A DNA stretch of 64,000 nt from Ipomoea triloba (GCF_003576645.1 NC_044919.1:33513660-33577659), one strand, 5' to 3'; positions 49,308 to 62,960 are shown, counted from the first letter of the stretch. The notes: a model not told the origin generated them from the letters alone. Numbers and translations are program-made.

Positions 49308-50850
49308 TAAATATTATTAATTTTAATTTTTACTACAAATTAAAGGATAAAAGAGTTGCAGAAAGAATAGAGAAAAGAGTAAAAAAATAAAAAGAAATGT
49401 CATGAGTTCTTTTTGTGTCCACTAATTTAATTGTTAGTGAATTATAACCTTGTTGGAAAAAGACGCTAGAAGAATTGTCACGAGAAGAATCTACTGATCT
49501 TGGGACCATTTGATCCTCAAGCGCACAAAAAAAAAATGTTGACTATATGATACGTTCTAAAGGGAAGAAAGATTATTAAATGCTTAAAATGGTTACATAA
49601 TTATCGATAAGTACCTTTTATTCTAGAACTATAACTGATTATAGATGAAATTTAAATTGATGTAAGGATCTTAAAACAATTGTGTCAAACTTATTAAGAA
49701 TGGTAATGAATCTAGGGATTCTTACAATAATTATTGTCTAAATTACAAGGTTGCAAATATCGCTAGGCGCCCGATTTTTTTTTTATTATAGTTTTTTAAT
49801 AATAAATATTTTAAGTGTTATTAATTGTAAATTGTTTAATATTTTAAGTCTTTACGCTTTAATAATTAAATAATTAATACTTAATAAGTTAATAATTATT
49901 CGATTCTATATTCTCAATAAATAATAAGTTCATAACCTACCAATTTGTTCATTATACATAATTGGATTTCAATCTTGAAAAATGGTGTTTTCTCCGTTTA
50001 AAATATTGATGTAATATTCACTATATAATGTAATATTGATTGATTTAAAATTAAGAGCTCTTTATTTGCATTAACTGCTTGTGAATTGGCATAATACAAA
50101 ATTAAGATTACTTATGTAATATTCACTATCCTACCATGAATTAATACAAAAGTCATACAATAAGATTACTTATGTAATATTCACTATCCTACCATGAATT
50201 AATACAAAAGTCATACAATAATAAATGTAGCATAACTCTCATCTCCAATTATTTAATTTCATTCTAACAATTTACCATCTTTTCATACTTGAGCACGTGT
50301 TCTCACTTAATGTGACCATAATCGCCACATATATACATAGAATCCAAAATGTGGTTTCAACTTTTTTGATTAATTTAGAAATGGTTTGAAACCTTTTTGA
50401 AAATTTGTGTTAGTTGTATTAGAATATTATAGAAATATTTTCAAAATAAGAAAACAATCCTTTTCAAAAAAATTCCATCCATTATTAATTGTATGAGTTT
50501 AAAAGTAATTAGGAAAAATTTTAAATTTTATATTGTCTTGTCATAATTTTTACATGCTAAATATAACGACTCCTTACCATCTTAATAAATGGTAACCTAT
50601 TATTATCTTATGCTTGTTTAGCTATGTAGACAAGAGCTAAAAAATAGTATATTTTGAAAAGTTTATATAATTTTTTTTAGATAAGAAAATAATAAAATTA
50701 CTACTTTCGTATCTTTTATGTAATTCAAATTTCAAAGAACATATTATTTGACTGAAGTTAGGGGTAGGGGTAGGGGATGTGATTGATATTTAAAGGAAAT
50801 CCGTGGGTAAATCCGTCAATGAGCAGGAGTCGCGGGGACAGAGAAGCGGT
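49308..50850. other. Gene-free stretch upstream of LPA1-like gene
   Basis: No gene recognised apart from a tandem duplication at 50103-50218. The last few hundred bases should hold the promoter of the gene at 51252. Confidence 0.5.
50103..50218. repeat. 58-bp tandem duplication
   Basis: TAAGATTACTTATGTAATAT through AAAAGTCATACAA is present twice in tandem and appears identical. Confidence 0.92.
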
Positions 50851-50891
50851 TGTATATGGAAAGTGCGCGTCCTGGTGATTCGTTTATTTAT

Positions 50892-50929
50892 ATAGAGAAA
50901 GAAAGAGAAAGGGAGAGACTCTGGCTGGA
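50892..50929. repeat. GA-rich tract in presumed 5' UTR of LPA1
   Basis: AGAGAAAGAAAGAGAAAGGG tract, 320-360 bp upstream of the start codon. Confidence 0.6.
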
Positions 50930-51251
50930 GGCACTCCGACTAGGATGCGTGGGAGCAGAGACTGGATATGACGATCTCCTGTCAAAGCTTTCCTCTGCTC
51001 GCTTCTTTCGTGTCGCTCCGCTCCTCTTTCTAAACCCTAGCATATCGGATTCCTGTCCTGAGAATCACGTATCGTTCTCCTCAGGTTCAATTTCGATTCC
51101 TGATCACCTGCATTATAAATGTGTTTTTACGATTCCTCTGGTTTTTTTAATTTCTGATTAGGATTTCGAGGTTTCTGCATTTGCATGCATTTTGTTTCTG
51201 TGTTTTTTTTTGTTCCGTTCTTCGTTTTTTGATTTTGAATTGCGATACAGA

Positions 51252-54200
51252 ATGGCGGTGGAGGTGACGAAGCTGTTGTACATAGTGGTGGTAGACGGAG
51301 AGGAGGGGAGGAGAGAGGGAGGCAAACAGACTGATGTTGATAAAATTAGAGAGAAAGATAAGGACGCCTTTCGATATACTCGTTCGGTTCTGCAGAGTAC
51401 TCTGCAGCTCATGGGATGCAAATCCAGACATGCGTTTAAGGTATATATATTTTTTTGCTTGAAAAATAAGCTCAAAATTGTTTTTCTGTGATAAGCAGTG
51501 TTAATTTAATCTGTTTTTTCATTTGCTGGTCTTTTGTGCTTTGCCTTATAATTCATGGTTGTTAAATGATGACTGCACCTTGTAGTTTCTATTAGTTATG
51601 AGAACTCCACAAGGGCTCATGATAGAAAGAGCTTATTAGGCTTTGATGTGTTGGTTTTCTGGTGTTAGTTGTCTTTTTAATAATGCTATCTCTCTTCAAG
51701 AAGTAGGATCAATAGTGTATTCCTTCTTTGCCTTCATTACTATTTCTTCAGTGTTCATTTCTTTTCCATGAATGCTTCTCTTCATTGAAGTTGTACAAAT
51801 TTAGTTAAGGTTATCTGGAAGTGCCAGATTTTTTGCAAAGTTAGTTATTGCTTATTCAACTTTACATTAGTGATTTTAGAGTCAAGTTCAGATTCTTATG
51901 TTATTTCCTCCCAAGAATTCACAGTGAATCCATTTTTTACAAAAAAAAAACATTTTTTTTTCTGTTTGTAATTTATTTGAAAAATAAATGATCTCCTCAT
52001 GGATGGAAGTTTTTTCTTTTTCTTTTTTAGAAATTTATATGTGATAATTTCCTGGATTTATGATAAAAGTTAACTTTTATGTATTTCTTGCTGGAATTGT
52101 AACATTAACATACTGAACAATTTAATTTAGCATTTTAAAGCATTAGTCTTGTGGATGATATTATCCACATGCCTACCTCTAGATATTTTGCTCTTTTTAT
52201 TTCTCCTCTGATTTGCTGTGGTTCTCTACTTCTCTTTAAAAAGATTGCAGAACATGGCATATCTGGACTCATATTTTGTTTGAATTGAATGTTCAATTAT
52301 TGTTTTTATTGTTATTGTTATTATTATTATTATTATTATTATTTAAAATCTCTACTTGCACATTTGGATAAGATCTTCAAACAAGTTACACATTGCACAT
52401 TAACTGCTTTCTAATTTTTCAATTGAATTTCCACTTTCTAAATTGATTGCATAGTGTGGTTTGGACATAAAAATAGGGTTACTTTTCTTTTCTAGAAATC
52501 TCAGCAAGTGCCTGTCGAGTTGCTGCTATTCAATCAATTACTTCTTTGGACTGCTAAATAAAAGATACCTTCATGATTTTATTAATATATTGATTGATGT
52601 CCATCCATTTTAACTTTATTGATTATTGATGTTGATTTGATTCTTTTGTTAGAAGCGGAACAGTGATTGGGTATCATCAAACGCTTAGTAATTAGAACTA
52701 TAAGGCATAGAGGGGAGAAAATTATTTGAGATTAATGATTAATCAGAACAAATAGGTATAGATGTAGCAAAATAAATGGAATTGGGCACTTTATCCACTC
52801 CATGTATGGAGTTGATATTCACATATATGGTGAATATAAATATAACATAATCTAAAAGTAAGCCTCTATACTTAATTTTTGTTTCTATCTTTGTTATAAG
52901 AATGACTAGATTTATCTTTCTTTTTTTTTCTTTTTTTTTTTTCCTACCATACTATGTATCTGTTGCTCTATAATTTCACTTCCTTCTATAAAGTACTTAT
53001 TTATTTATTTTGTATTTTTGTTTTACTATTTTACTGAATTATTTTTCTGATCAGATCAGCCGAAGGGCGTTCGAGAAGATTAGGAATGTATGTGCTGGCG
53101 AAAGTTCAGTTTCAGTGTGTACAGAGACATTAGAGCAGGATAACCTAAATACATATCATCAGGAAGAGGATTATAATTATTTTGCTGCAAGCTTGGATAA
53201 ACAAGATTATAGAAGCAAGAGCATACCATTTGAGTTATATAAAAAGCGCACGACTGTGGTAGTTAGAAGACACACTTTTCTAGATGTTGTATGCGATGCT
53301 CTGGCTGAATATAATTATGTGGGCCTCAATCAGAGGGCTGATCTTACTATAGCTTGCAGGTAAGCTAGTTGATGATGCACATTTAGATAATTTCCATAAT
53401 TATGATACATGCATGTGATTATTGCTATATCTAAGAGTTTCTGTTTCTTTTGTGTTCCATTAGTTTTGTGTATCAAATAAATGAGAAAAATTAATGCTAG
53501 ATCAGGTTGATCCTACATGCACCAAAACAACACATCTAGATTACCATGAGTGGCCAGTACTATGATTTTTGGTTAGTTACAGTTGGTGCCAGTCTCATAT
53601 TGATTTGGTTGCCAGCAATCTTGGCATGGCACTTTTTAGTTTTTATAAAAAATTTATTCCTTATTGTTGTTGTGGCCTTTTGGGTAATTAACTATATTTA
53701 TTGACTTATGATTATGAACCAGTGATATGGAATCTGTTTTTTCTCCATTCATTCTTTCTTCATTTATAGGTATTTCAATGGTAGTTATTAGTTTTTTTCA
53801 ACAACATTCTTCAGGTTACGAGAAAGAAAGGAATCCATAACTGTGCTACTTTGTGGGACAAGTGGCTGTGGAAAATCTACTTTGTCTGCATTGCTGGTAA
53901 TATGATTGTACCATTTATTCTCAAGGAACTAGATTTTATTCACTTTTGTATTTCTCTTATTTTTAAATTGCTCTTCTTTGAAGGCGGGTTGGCATTTTGA
54001 ATTGTTATTATTAATTATATTACTGTAACTTGCTATGCTTTGCTGACTGTTAAACCACTTGATGCCTTTAGTCTGCTGTGCATGGTTTTCTTACCAAATT
54101 TTGATCTGTTTATATACATATATAAATGTTAAAAATAACCAACCAAGATATTACTAGAGTTTAAAGTATCTATATTGTTTTAATTACTGATGAAAATGAA

Positions 54201-56788
54201 TTATTTGTTAGTCCATTTCCCAACCTTTTGCCAGGTGTCTGTATATTGCAGTTATAAACATGCAGAACTGCACCTTGTTTTTCCTTGCAGCATGGTTTCT
54301 GGGCTGTACTTTGAGATCTCAAGTGCAGTATATTAGTTGATACAATTTATTGTCCTCTCTTTGTTTCAGTTATATTATTAACTTTGTTGTTGAATAATCT
54401 CTACAGGGCAGCAGGTTGGGAATCACAACTGTTATATCCACTGACTCCATTAGACATATGATGAGGAGCTTTGTGGATGAAAAGGAAAACCCTCTGCTTT
54501 GGGCTTCAACTTACCATGCTGGGGAGCATTTAGATCCATTAGCAGTTGCTGAGGCAAAGGCTAAGAGAAAAGCAAAGAAAGCTGGGTATTCTACCCCAGT
54601 GCCGCAAAAGGATTCTGCTGCTAATCATATGACAATTGGAAAATATCCTCAAGAGGGGAATGCTAGTACTTTCAATTTGATCAGTCCAAAACAAATGGCA
54701 ATTGAAGGATTTAAGGCTCAAAGTGAGATGGTTATTGATAGTCTTGACAGATTAATCACTACATGGGAAGAGCGTAAAGAATCAGTTGTTGTTGAGGGTG
54801 TTCATTTGAGCCTTAATTTCGTGGTATGAATTTTACATCTAATCTTATGCCTGAAAGTTCTCCGTGCTTCTAGTGTGCTATTCTTATGGATTTGATTACA
54901 AACTCTGTTTTACCTTGCAGATGGGACTAATGAAAAAACATCCTTCAATAATACCTTTCATGATTTATATTGCAAATGAAGAAAAGCATTTGGAACGGTT
55001 TGCAGTCCGTGCAAAATACATGACACTAGATCCAGCTAAAAATAAGTATGTTAAATATATACGAAACATCAGGACAATACAAGAATATCTCTGCAATCGT
55101 GCTGACAAGCATCTGGTGCCGAAGGTTAACAACACTAATGTTGATAGAAGTGTGGCAGCTATTCATGCCACAACATTCAGTTGCTTACAGAGGAGGCATG
55201 AGGCAGGAGAGAAGCTTTATGATCCCACCACAAACACAGTTTCTGTTATTAATGAGGAATACCGGAATTACCGTGCTACTTATTCCTTGAGCTCTAAAGG
55301 TATGCTTCAAATGCTTCAAAGAAATGATTCTTCTAGGCATTTGATGGCTCTTCTCAATAATGATGGATCTGTAGCAAAGGCTTGGCCAGTATACTCATTA
55401 GATATCAACGGCAAACCTGTTATGGACCATTCCATTAAGACTGGGATAAGGGGTATATATGGACCATTGCAAATTCGGAAGTCTGAGCCTATCAATCTGC
55501 AGTTTGGCTACTTTGGGATCAGAGATTGGCTGAGTGATACTGGTTGTACAAGCCGTGCTAGTAGTGTGGACGAATCAAGGGGGGAGCTGACAGACAATTG
55601 CAGTAGGTATCATTCATCCTGTTGCAGTTCACCAAGGTTCTGTGAAGGACCTTCCAAGGAGGTCAGTTTGACTTAAACACACACACACATAAATGTGTAT
55701 AATGTGTGCCAACCGTATCTACTTTGAAACTTCTAGTTAGTATGTAGTCATTGAGGTTCATTTGCCTGTCATTTTGCCATTTTGTGCTTCTATTAAGTAA
55801 AATACTACATAGATTTAGTTTCTGTGGTTCTCATGTATTTTCCTTCTTACAGCTCAAAGAGGAACAATCTGTGCATGGTAGTGATGAAGAGATTGATGAG
55901 CTACCTGAAATAGACAGTGATGAGGACTTTGGGGAGGATTTCAAACATAATCATGAAGAGGTATGTATGCATGCGCGCATTGGTCATTCTCTTTTCCATT
56001 TTTGGGAACATTTAAGGTGATGGGAAAGATGGGATTCAGACCTAGGCAAAATGCCTAAGAGGGCTTAGCCTACCACTAGGCTAAACCAAGAACCCCTTAA
56101 ATGTGTTAATTCAATATCAGATGCTTTGGAGTTCTTTATTGTTGAGTTGGCAAGTAGCCCTGCATAAGTAGATTTATTTATTTATTCATTTATATTCCCA
56201 TGACAATCTCAGTTCCACTAAAAAGAATGTAGTGGTGAACCATGGATACCTTGATTACCTTCTACTTCTATATGGAATGATACATATGGAGCAAGCATTC
56301 TGTGGTTGTGGCACCAATTATATTTGATATATCACAAGTTTGATTCTTACACATTTTGGATAGCAGTTTTCAAGATTTTGATTTTACTAAATTGAGCTGT
56401 TAGCCTGTTATTACTATTGTTGTTGTGGGTGCTCATTTTATTTTATTTTATTTTGCTTCAGTCGGAAGGGTCAGTGGATGAGGAGTCTACCAAATCAGAC
56501 GAGGAGTATGATGATCTTGCTATGCAGGATACTCAACAGAGTGGTTACTGTTCTGATGATGATGAAGAATCCATGAATAAGTTTGAGTTGAGTAATAAGG
56601 TTGTACCGGTGTCAGGGGACTTGATATCTGAGGAAGCTATCAACTTTGATGAAATCTACCAACAAAAGCTTGGCCTGTTCTTCAGAAGCGAAGGTGAAGC
56701 AAGTGTGGGACCATCACAGCTCTGCTATTCTTCTTTCCTGGGCAATAGCAGAAGCATAAGACGTTCTCAGAGCATGGGAAACGTTTGA
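51252..56788 (+). CDS. LPA1: P-loop NTPase, LPA1 (low phytic acid 1) homolog
   Basis: Seven coding exons: 51252-51440, 53055-53359, 53815-53896, 54407-54823, 54921-55661, 55853-55960 and 56462-56788. Phases are consistent; 722 aa. The N-terminal region ([53 protein letters not shown]) precedes a Walker A motif GTSGCGKST (179-187) in a 2-phosphoglycerate-kinase-like domain ([26 protein letters not shown]). A middle region ([20 protein letters not shown]) follows, then an acidic Ser/Asp/Glu-rich tail (about 580-670) and a C-terminal basic RRSQSMGNV. In rice the homolog affects seed phytate; the true substrate is not established. Start chosen at MAVEVTK; a longer upstream frame lacks homology. 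A GT donor near 51082 and an AG just before the ATG suggest a 5'-UTR intron. Confidence 0.93.
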
Positions 56789-57783
56789 GAGTGTTGCAAA
56801 GGTCTTCTCAGTTTTTCCCCTTAAGTATTTTCCTTTACTCCTTTTAAATATGTTGCTCATTTTATATTTTTTCTTTTGCTTTTTCCTATTATTCCTTAAC
56901 TTTTCTTGGCGGCTAGAGAAATCTGAAATGGGTATAACCTCTTTCTTTTTAGTTTTTAGGATAGCAGTGCATCCAGTAGTGTTACTCTTTGTAACTGGTG
57001 CACGCTCAGTGATCTCAAAAACGATTGTTAAAGTTATGTAATTTATTTTCAATTTCGATCATTCATTAGGATGTGTATTTTATACTTCCAACTAATCTGT
57101 CATCCAATATATATATAGGAAAAGAAAAATTATAACAAAATTTATCCCTAAATTAATCAGAAATTGCTTTATCTAAAATGGACCATAATATGCAATGGCA
57201 TGCCCTTAGAAGATAACACCAGCACTCAAATGTAATTTCTCCACCAGTCCAAAGCCTCTTTCAACATCTGCACCTCTGCTGGCTTCCTCCTATGAAACAT
57301 TCTTTAGGTGGTCTTCCCTCAGTTTTTTCCTTGCCATATCTATTTTAGTCATTCCTTCCTGTGTGGATTGATAGATTAGCCAAGCAACCAACACATCTGT
57401 TGCCTCCCTGCCAAACATGTTTGAATGTTTGATTCCTATTACCCATCTTCAACTTAACTATCACATGAATAATTTTTTTCTCTTAGCCCAGAAAATGAAT
57501 CCCAAAACATTGTAACGAGTCAATATCAAACCCAACTTTGTTTTGTTGAATATCAGGCTTCCTCAGCGCTTCTAAACAACCTTTCTATAAGCATCAAGCT
57601 CCACCTGCAGCTGAAAGATTTAGTATTGACTATGCAGAAGAGTGTTGATTTCCACCCACTTTATATTCGCCACATAATCAACCATACAAACATCCGTGCC
57701 CAAAAACCTTTTGTTCGGAAACTGGTCAGCTTCTTTTCGATTCTTCATTCCATGATCATTCTGCAAAGCACATCATCTGTCCC
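56789..57783. other. Convergent 3' region of LPA1 and PPR genes
   Basis: The two genes face each other here; both 3' UTRs should lie in this 995-bp stretch. No gene seen. Confidence 0.6.
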
Positions 57784-59373
57784 CTAGCCAACTTCATTTG
57801 CAATGTCCACACCTACATTTTCATCATCAACTCCCTCAATTTGTATCTCATCTTTATATACATGAGCTTCCTCGGGGAGTCCATTGCCTACTATACTTCT
57901 TAGATCAGAAGAACAGCCAAAATCCTTTCTTTCATTAATGAAAACCAGCTCTTCAAGTGCTAAGTTTCTTGTTAAGTTAGCCAGTGGAATAGAGCTTAAC
58001 TCCCCTTTGGAGACACCCCTTTTGATTAGAGTGGTTAGTTTTGATCTTGCTTCTTCAGTTCGGTTCAACTTACACAAGCCACCAATCACCTTCTCATACA
58101 CACACAAATCAGGAACAAACCCTTTCTTCTCCATAAAATCTAGCAAACTAGCTGCTTCCTCGATCACTCCCTCCTCCAAATAACGGTCAATTAAGGTGTC
58201 TAACATAACTTGGTCCAACTCAAATCCCTTGCTCTGCATTACGTCTACAAGTTCATTGACCACATCAAACTGGCCAACCTTACAAAGTCCACTAAACAAA
58301 CACCAATACGTATCCATGTTCAAACAAATGTTTCTCTCGTCCATCACAGAAACTAAAGAAAATGCCTTTTCCACGTTACCCAATCTACAATACCCGTTTA
58401 TAACTAAATTATATAAATAAGTATCCGCCTTAAAGCCCTTATCATGCATCTCCCAAATCATTCTCTCGGCATCTTCCATTCTCCCACTACTCGAAAACCC
58501 ATCAATCAAGAACCCATATGTGTCGTGGATAAATTCCACGCCTTCGCACTGCATCAACACCAATACGTTATACAGTTCTTCAAAATTCCATCTCTTAGTG
58601 CATGCATCCACTAGTGTATTAAAGGTAATAATATTTGGTTTTATCCCTTTACTACCCATCTCCTCCACAACCTCTCTAGCCCTCTTTACTTCCCCACATT
58701 TACACAATCCATCCACCACCACTGTCAAAGAATACACAGAAACCTCAATCCCTGACTCAACCATCCAGTAAAAGAATTTCAGTCCCAAACTACACTGATC
58801 ACATTTCATAAGCTCAATCAAATGAACAGTACAAGTCCTCTCATTGATCTCAATACCATTATTTCTCATATAATCAAATATCTCCAAAGCCTTCCCAAAT
58901 TCTCGATTATCAGAGTAAGCTTTAAGCAACCAATTAAACACTTTCGAAGCAATTCTCAACGAAACATCATGGCTATCAACGAAAGAAGCTAAAACGGTAT
59001 ACCTGAAATTCTCAAGACTTGAAAGGGCACCCAAAAGTGCCTCAGCATCCGCAAACTCTTGGGCTTTCGCTAGCCTGCAGACAAGAGTCAAATGGGCATC
59101 AAAATTGAGATCAAAGGACACCAAAGATTGGTTTTTTATGAGGAAACCCAAGAATTCAATGCACTTGGGAGCCTTGAGATGCGGGTCGGAGATAATAAGG
59201 TGGACAAGATTAGGGGTGAGCTTGGAGAGGAGGGTGGGGGTATGGTGGGCGCTTAAGACTGTGTTGATGATGGCGTCTCCTATCTTGGCTCTGTTGTGAT
59301 GTACGGAGAAGTTTGGGAGATTACGACATCTTTTGACAGTGTTGAGGTTTTGAAGGAGCTTGTGGAGTGACAT
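57784..59373 (-). CDS. P-class pentatricopeptide repeat (PPR) protein
   Basis: Intronless gene, 529 aa. About nine P-type 35-residue PPR motifs run from roughly residue 143 to 458 (for example YSLTVVVDGLCKCGEVKRAR, YLYNLVINGYCRLGNVEKAF and CVYEKVIGGLCKLNRTEEAR). There is no E, DYW or SMR domain. The basic N-terminus (MSLHKLLQNLNTVKRCRNLP) could be a mitochondrial or plastid targeting signal. Such proteins bind organellar RNA and act in its processing, stability or translation; the target cannot be read here. It ends with a non-repeat acidic tail (DEIQIEGVDDENVGVDIANE). The frame is intact and starts at 59373. Confidence 0.94.
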   Translation of the reverse strand: MSLHKLLQNLNTVKRCRNLPNFSVHHNRAKIGDAIINTVLSAHHTPTLLSKLTPNLVHLIISDPHLKAPKCIEFLGFLIKNQSLVSFDLNFDAHLTLVCRLAKAQEFADAEALLGALSSLENFRYTVLASFVDSHDVSLRIASKVFNWLLKAYSDNREFGKALEIFDYMRNNGIEINERTCTVHLIELMKCDQCSLGLKFFYWMVESGIEVSVYSLTVVVDGLCKCGEVKRAREVVEEMGSKGIKPNIITFNTLVDACTKRWNFEELYNVLVLMQCEGVEFIHDTYGFLIDGFSSSGRMEDAERMIWEMHDKGFKADTYLYNLVINGYCRLGNVEKAFSLVSVMDERNICLNMDTYWCLFSGLCKVGQFDVVNELVDVMQSKGFELDQVMLDTLIDRYLEEGVIEEAASLLDFMEKKGFVPDLCVYEKVIGGLCKLNRTEEARSKLTTLIKRGVSKGELSSIPLANLTRNLALEELVFINERKDFGCSSDLRSIVGNGLPEEAHVYKDEIQIEGVDDENVGVDIANEVG

Positions 59374-60135
59374 TCAGATTTCTCGGAGATTGGGGAAGAA
59401 GATGTTCTGTTGGAACATTGTTTTCATTCAGTTTATTTGGGCCTTCCTCATAGCCCAATTCTTATTTACGCTTTCGAAGTAGTCCATTAACGCCGTTAAA
59501 TTTTTGGACCTCATCCTAATTGACCTCTCGATTAAGAAAGCCCACATTTGGGGCAATTTATGTCATGGACCAGGGTCCATATAGCATTGTGGACCTTGGA
59601 TCAAAACAACGAGGAATAAAATTAATACTCGTAAGGCACAGAATTTCATAATACAAGACACAAAAAATCACAATACAAGATACATACACGGTATATATTT
59701 ACTTATTTTTCAAATATGATTTAGGTATATAATTTGTGTTCATAGGCACAAAACTTCACAATACAAGACACAAATTAATATGAATGTTTGTGCATTGTAT
59801 TTCCAGCACTAAAGTCACCGGCGACGGTAGAACAGTCTCGGATGAATCACCGAAGGAAAAGACCGGAGAAGGCAACCCGTGGGTTGCTTTCTCTCATCGA
59901 AGAACCTAGTGGTTGCCCCCTCTTCCGGTGATTTTAGTGTTGGAAATATCGCCGAAATTTTGATCAGAACTGGGTTTTTGAAATTTATTACACCAAAATA
60001 TAATGTTGATGAGTTTAATTGCTACTTCAAAAAGTTTAGAGGTATAATTGACTTCTTAGGTAAAGTTCGAGGTCTTATTTGACCATTTTCCCTTTATTTT
60101 TAGTGCATTAAAGATTTATTTTTAAGTATACTATC
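59374..60135. other. PPR upstream region with short repeats
   Basis: No gene. 59565-59790 holds several copies of CACAATACAAGACACAAA-like phrases and the phrase ATGGACCAGGGTCCAT, which resembles the end of the MITE at 40490, so a related degraded element may be present. A 67-aa frame at 59879-60082 is not called. Confidence 0.5.
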
Positions 60136-60706
60136 TGATGGGTAAATATGCACATGTATTAGTCGGTCCGTAAATCACCTGTCCGTCGGTCACCCAACCT
60201 GTCCGTCAACGGTCACCCGGTCCGTCGGCCGCATGATCGGAAGCAACACACCTTGTGGATTGGAGGCTCACGAGCGCAACAGTTGCTTGATGTGACGACC
60301 GACAACTTTTCGGGAACAAGGGATCCGTGTTTTCATCACCTCGAGTAACTCAACCACTTCGAGCAAACCGATGCGCATTTTGCGGAGTGACAGCCCATAT
60401 GCCCTCCACTTGCATATCAGACACCATGTGCATAGTGAATCCACTTTGTATAAATAGGGGTCATTCCCCTCACTGGAAAAGGAGGAAGAACTCATCAGTA
60501 CTACACTAATACACTTGCGATTTGCCGATTGTCTTTCTCCTGCTTACTCTTTATTACTGTTCGTCATACGTAGAGCGATATAGCTTCGAACCGCTCAGTC
60601 GTTGACCGGTAGACCGACCGTCTGACCGGCCGAACGACATTCCTCACCACCCGTAACACACGTATCCGTAGCGTAATCGTAGACCCCGTTTACATTTACG
60701 CTATCA
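60136..60706 (+). repeat. 5' LTR, 571 bp
   Basis: Begins TGATGGGTAA, ends TACGCTATCA. It carries TATAAATAGGGG at about 60449, and GACCGGTAGACCGACCG repeats near the U5 end. The first 330 bp are repeated at 63652 as the 3' LTR and look nearly identical, which implies a recent insertion. Confidence 0.92.
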
Positions 60707-60707
60707 T

Positions 60708-60724
60708 TGGCGCCGTCTGTGGGG
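60708..60724 (+). other. Primer-binding site
   Basis: TGGCGCCGTCTGTGGGG, two bases downstream of the LTR. The TGGCGCC start resembles the complement of a tRNA-Asp 3' end, as in several plant Ty3-type elements; the assignment to that tRNA is inferred. Confidence 0.75.
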
Positions 60725-60789
60725 ATTGAACGAGTCACTCTGTTCTATCCCGTTATCTTTTCTTTCTTCACACTATTATCCATCTTGAA

Positions 60790-61545
60790 ATGACGAACAA
60801 CCGGAGAAATCGTAGCCGAAGTCACATGCGAAAGAGAAATTCAACCCGTCGGATGACTAAAGCATTTCTAGAGGACGATCTACGTCAACAATTAGATCGG
60901 TCAAGGAACTTGAACAACGAGCTCACGTCCAATCCGTCAAGAAAAAACATACAACCAACCCAACCGCTTGGTTCGAGCGAAGGCCTACATGCTGGACAAA
61001 CAAACTTTCAAATGACAATTACATGTGCCATGTTGCTACCAGTAGGCCAAACGTTGACCTCAACACCAGGAATATTGGGAGGGAATCAAATACAAGGAGC
61101 ACCGCAACATGGGTCCACACCGATATGTCAACCAGGGCTGGGAACTCTTGGGTACTATGTTACGACACCCACCCCCCGAATGATGACGAACCCTCAGAGT
61201 CCTATCGCTCAACAACAAATGCCTCAACTTTTCCATGTACAATAGTCGCATCCACAACCTCAAGGGAGCAACCAAGAGGAAGTTCGATTGGCGAATCGTA
61301 CGCAAAGACTAGATCGAGAAGAACATAAAAAGCATCGACAGGATGACATCATACAACGTAGAAGTGTTTTCGATCGAATTCGAAAGAGTGCTAAATTCCG
61401 ATTGGGGGTTCGAGGTAACCATGATCGACAAACATCACGAATGATTACAAAGAAGCGGCTCAAAGAACGCACTACAAGCGGAACGAAAGGCTCAGCTGGT
61501 CGGGTGGACTACCAAGATGCATGGAAGAGTGGGACAGCTGTCTGA
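60790..61545 (+). pseudogene. Gag-like frame with one in-frame stop
   Basis: A basic N-terminus (MTNNRRNRSRSHMRKRN) leads into a Pro/Gln-rich stretch. A single TAG at 61243-61245 interrupts the frame, which then stays open to 61545 with RLDREEHKKHRQDD and RRSVFDRIRKSAKFRLG, phrases like those in plant Ty3-type gag proteins. No zinc knuckle is seen. The protein would be truncated unless the stop is read through. Confidence 0.6.
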
Positions 61546-61576
61546 CCATGGGATCCTACAAGTCTTAGACTTCTTA

Positions 61577-62312
61577 GTTTGGAGTTTTTTTCGACCTGCA
61601 CGAATTTTCGTTTGGGGTTGTGTTCGACCTGCACGAATTTTCGTTTGGGGTTTTATTCGACCTGCACGGATCTCCGTTTGGGGTTTTGTTCGACCTGCAC
61701 GGATCTCCGTTTGGGGTTTTGTTCGACCTGCACGTTTGGGGTTATGTTCGACCTGCACGAATTTTCGTTTGGGGTTTTGTTCGACCTGCACGAATCTTCG
61801 TTTGGGGTTGTGTTCGACCTGCACGTTTGGGGTTTTATTCGACCTGCACGGATATCCGTTTGGGGTTTTATTCGACCTGCACGGATCCGTTTGGGGTTTT
61901 GTTCGACCTGCACGTTTGGGGTTATGCTCGACCTGCACGAATATTTCGTTTGGGGTTTTGTTCGACCTGCACGAATCTTCGTTTGGGGTTGTGTTCGACC
62001 TGCACGTTTGGGGTTATGATTCGACCTGCACGGATCTCCGTTTGGGGTTTTATTCGACCTGCACGGATCCGTTTGGGGTTTTGTTCGACCTGCGCGTTTG
62101 GGGTTATGCTCGACCTGCACGAATATTTCGTTTGGGGTTTTGTTCGACCTGCACGAATCTTCGTTTGGGGTTGTGTTCGACCTGCACGTTTGGGGTTATG
62201 ATTCGACCTGCACGGATCTCCGTTTGGGGTTTTGTTTGACCTGCACGAATCTTCGTTTGGGGTTTTGTTCAACCTGCACGAATCTTCGTTTAGGGTTTTG
62301 TTCGACATGCAC
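61577..62312. repeat. 24-unit minisatellite with ~180-bp higher-order period
   Basis: The core CGACCTGCACG...TTTGGGGTT occurs 24 times. Units are about 33 bp, or 25 bp in a short form. The order of long and short units itself repeats about every 180 bp (starts near 61737, 61917 and 62097). The array is open in several frames on both strands because the unit lacks stop codons, so the long frames here are not evidence of genes. Confidence 0.92.
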
Positions 62313-62470
62313 GAGTAAATGTAACCATCAGAGCAGCCAAGTTGTGCAAGTTTGTTAGCAGCGAGAGGTGGATGGAAGAATATACTACTTGAGAAATTGC
62401 AAGAAAGCATAGAGAAGCTTGAAGAGATAAGAGAATGTACTACTTGAAAAACTGCAAGAAAGCATAGAGN

Positions 62471-62960
62471 GACCTGCACGGATCTCCGTTTGGGGTTTTG
62501 TTTGACCTGCACGAATCTTCGTTTGGGGTTTTGTTCAACCTGCACGAATCTTCGTTTAGGGTTTTGTTCGACATGCACGAGTAAATGTAACCATCAGAGC
62601 AGCCAAGTTGTGCAAGTTTGTTAGCAGCGAGAGGTGGATGGAAGAATATACTACTTGAGAAATTGCAAGAAAGCATAGAGAAGCTTGAAGAGATAAGAGA
62701 ATGTACTACTTGAAAAACTGCAAGAAAGCATAGAGGTTGATTAGTCGACCAACACCTTGGGAGTCAAGCAACCTACACCAGCCAACCAAGCACAACCTGC
62801 ACCTACGAGCGAAACACTTGCGGATGCCGATCAACCTGCACCAGCCAACCAAGCACAACCCGCACCNGCAGCGAGAGTTGGATGGAAGAATATACTACTT
62901 GAGAAATTGCAAGAAAGCATAGAGAAGCTTGAAGAGATAAGAGAATGTACTACTTGAAAA
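62471..62960. repeat. Duplicated blocks around single-N joins
   Basis: After the N at 62470 the last three minisatellite units and the segment with GGAAGAATATACTACTTGAG recur. That segment recurs again after the N at 62867. Likely unmerged overlaps. Confidence 0.8.

Noticed and set aside
61492..62578. Long frames on both strands through the minisatellite
   Set aside because: The repeat unit contains no stop codons in several frames, so long frames arise by chance.
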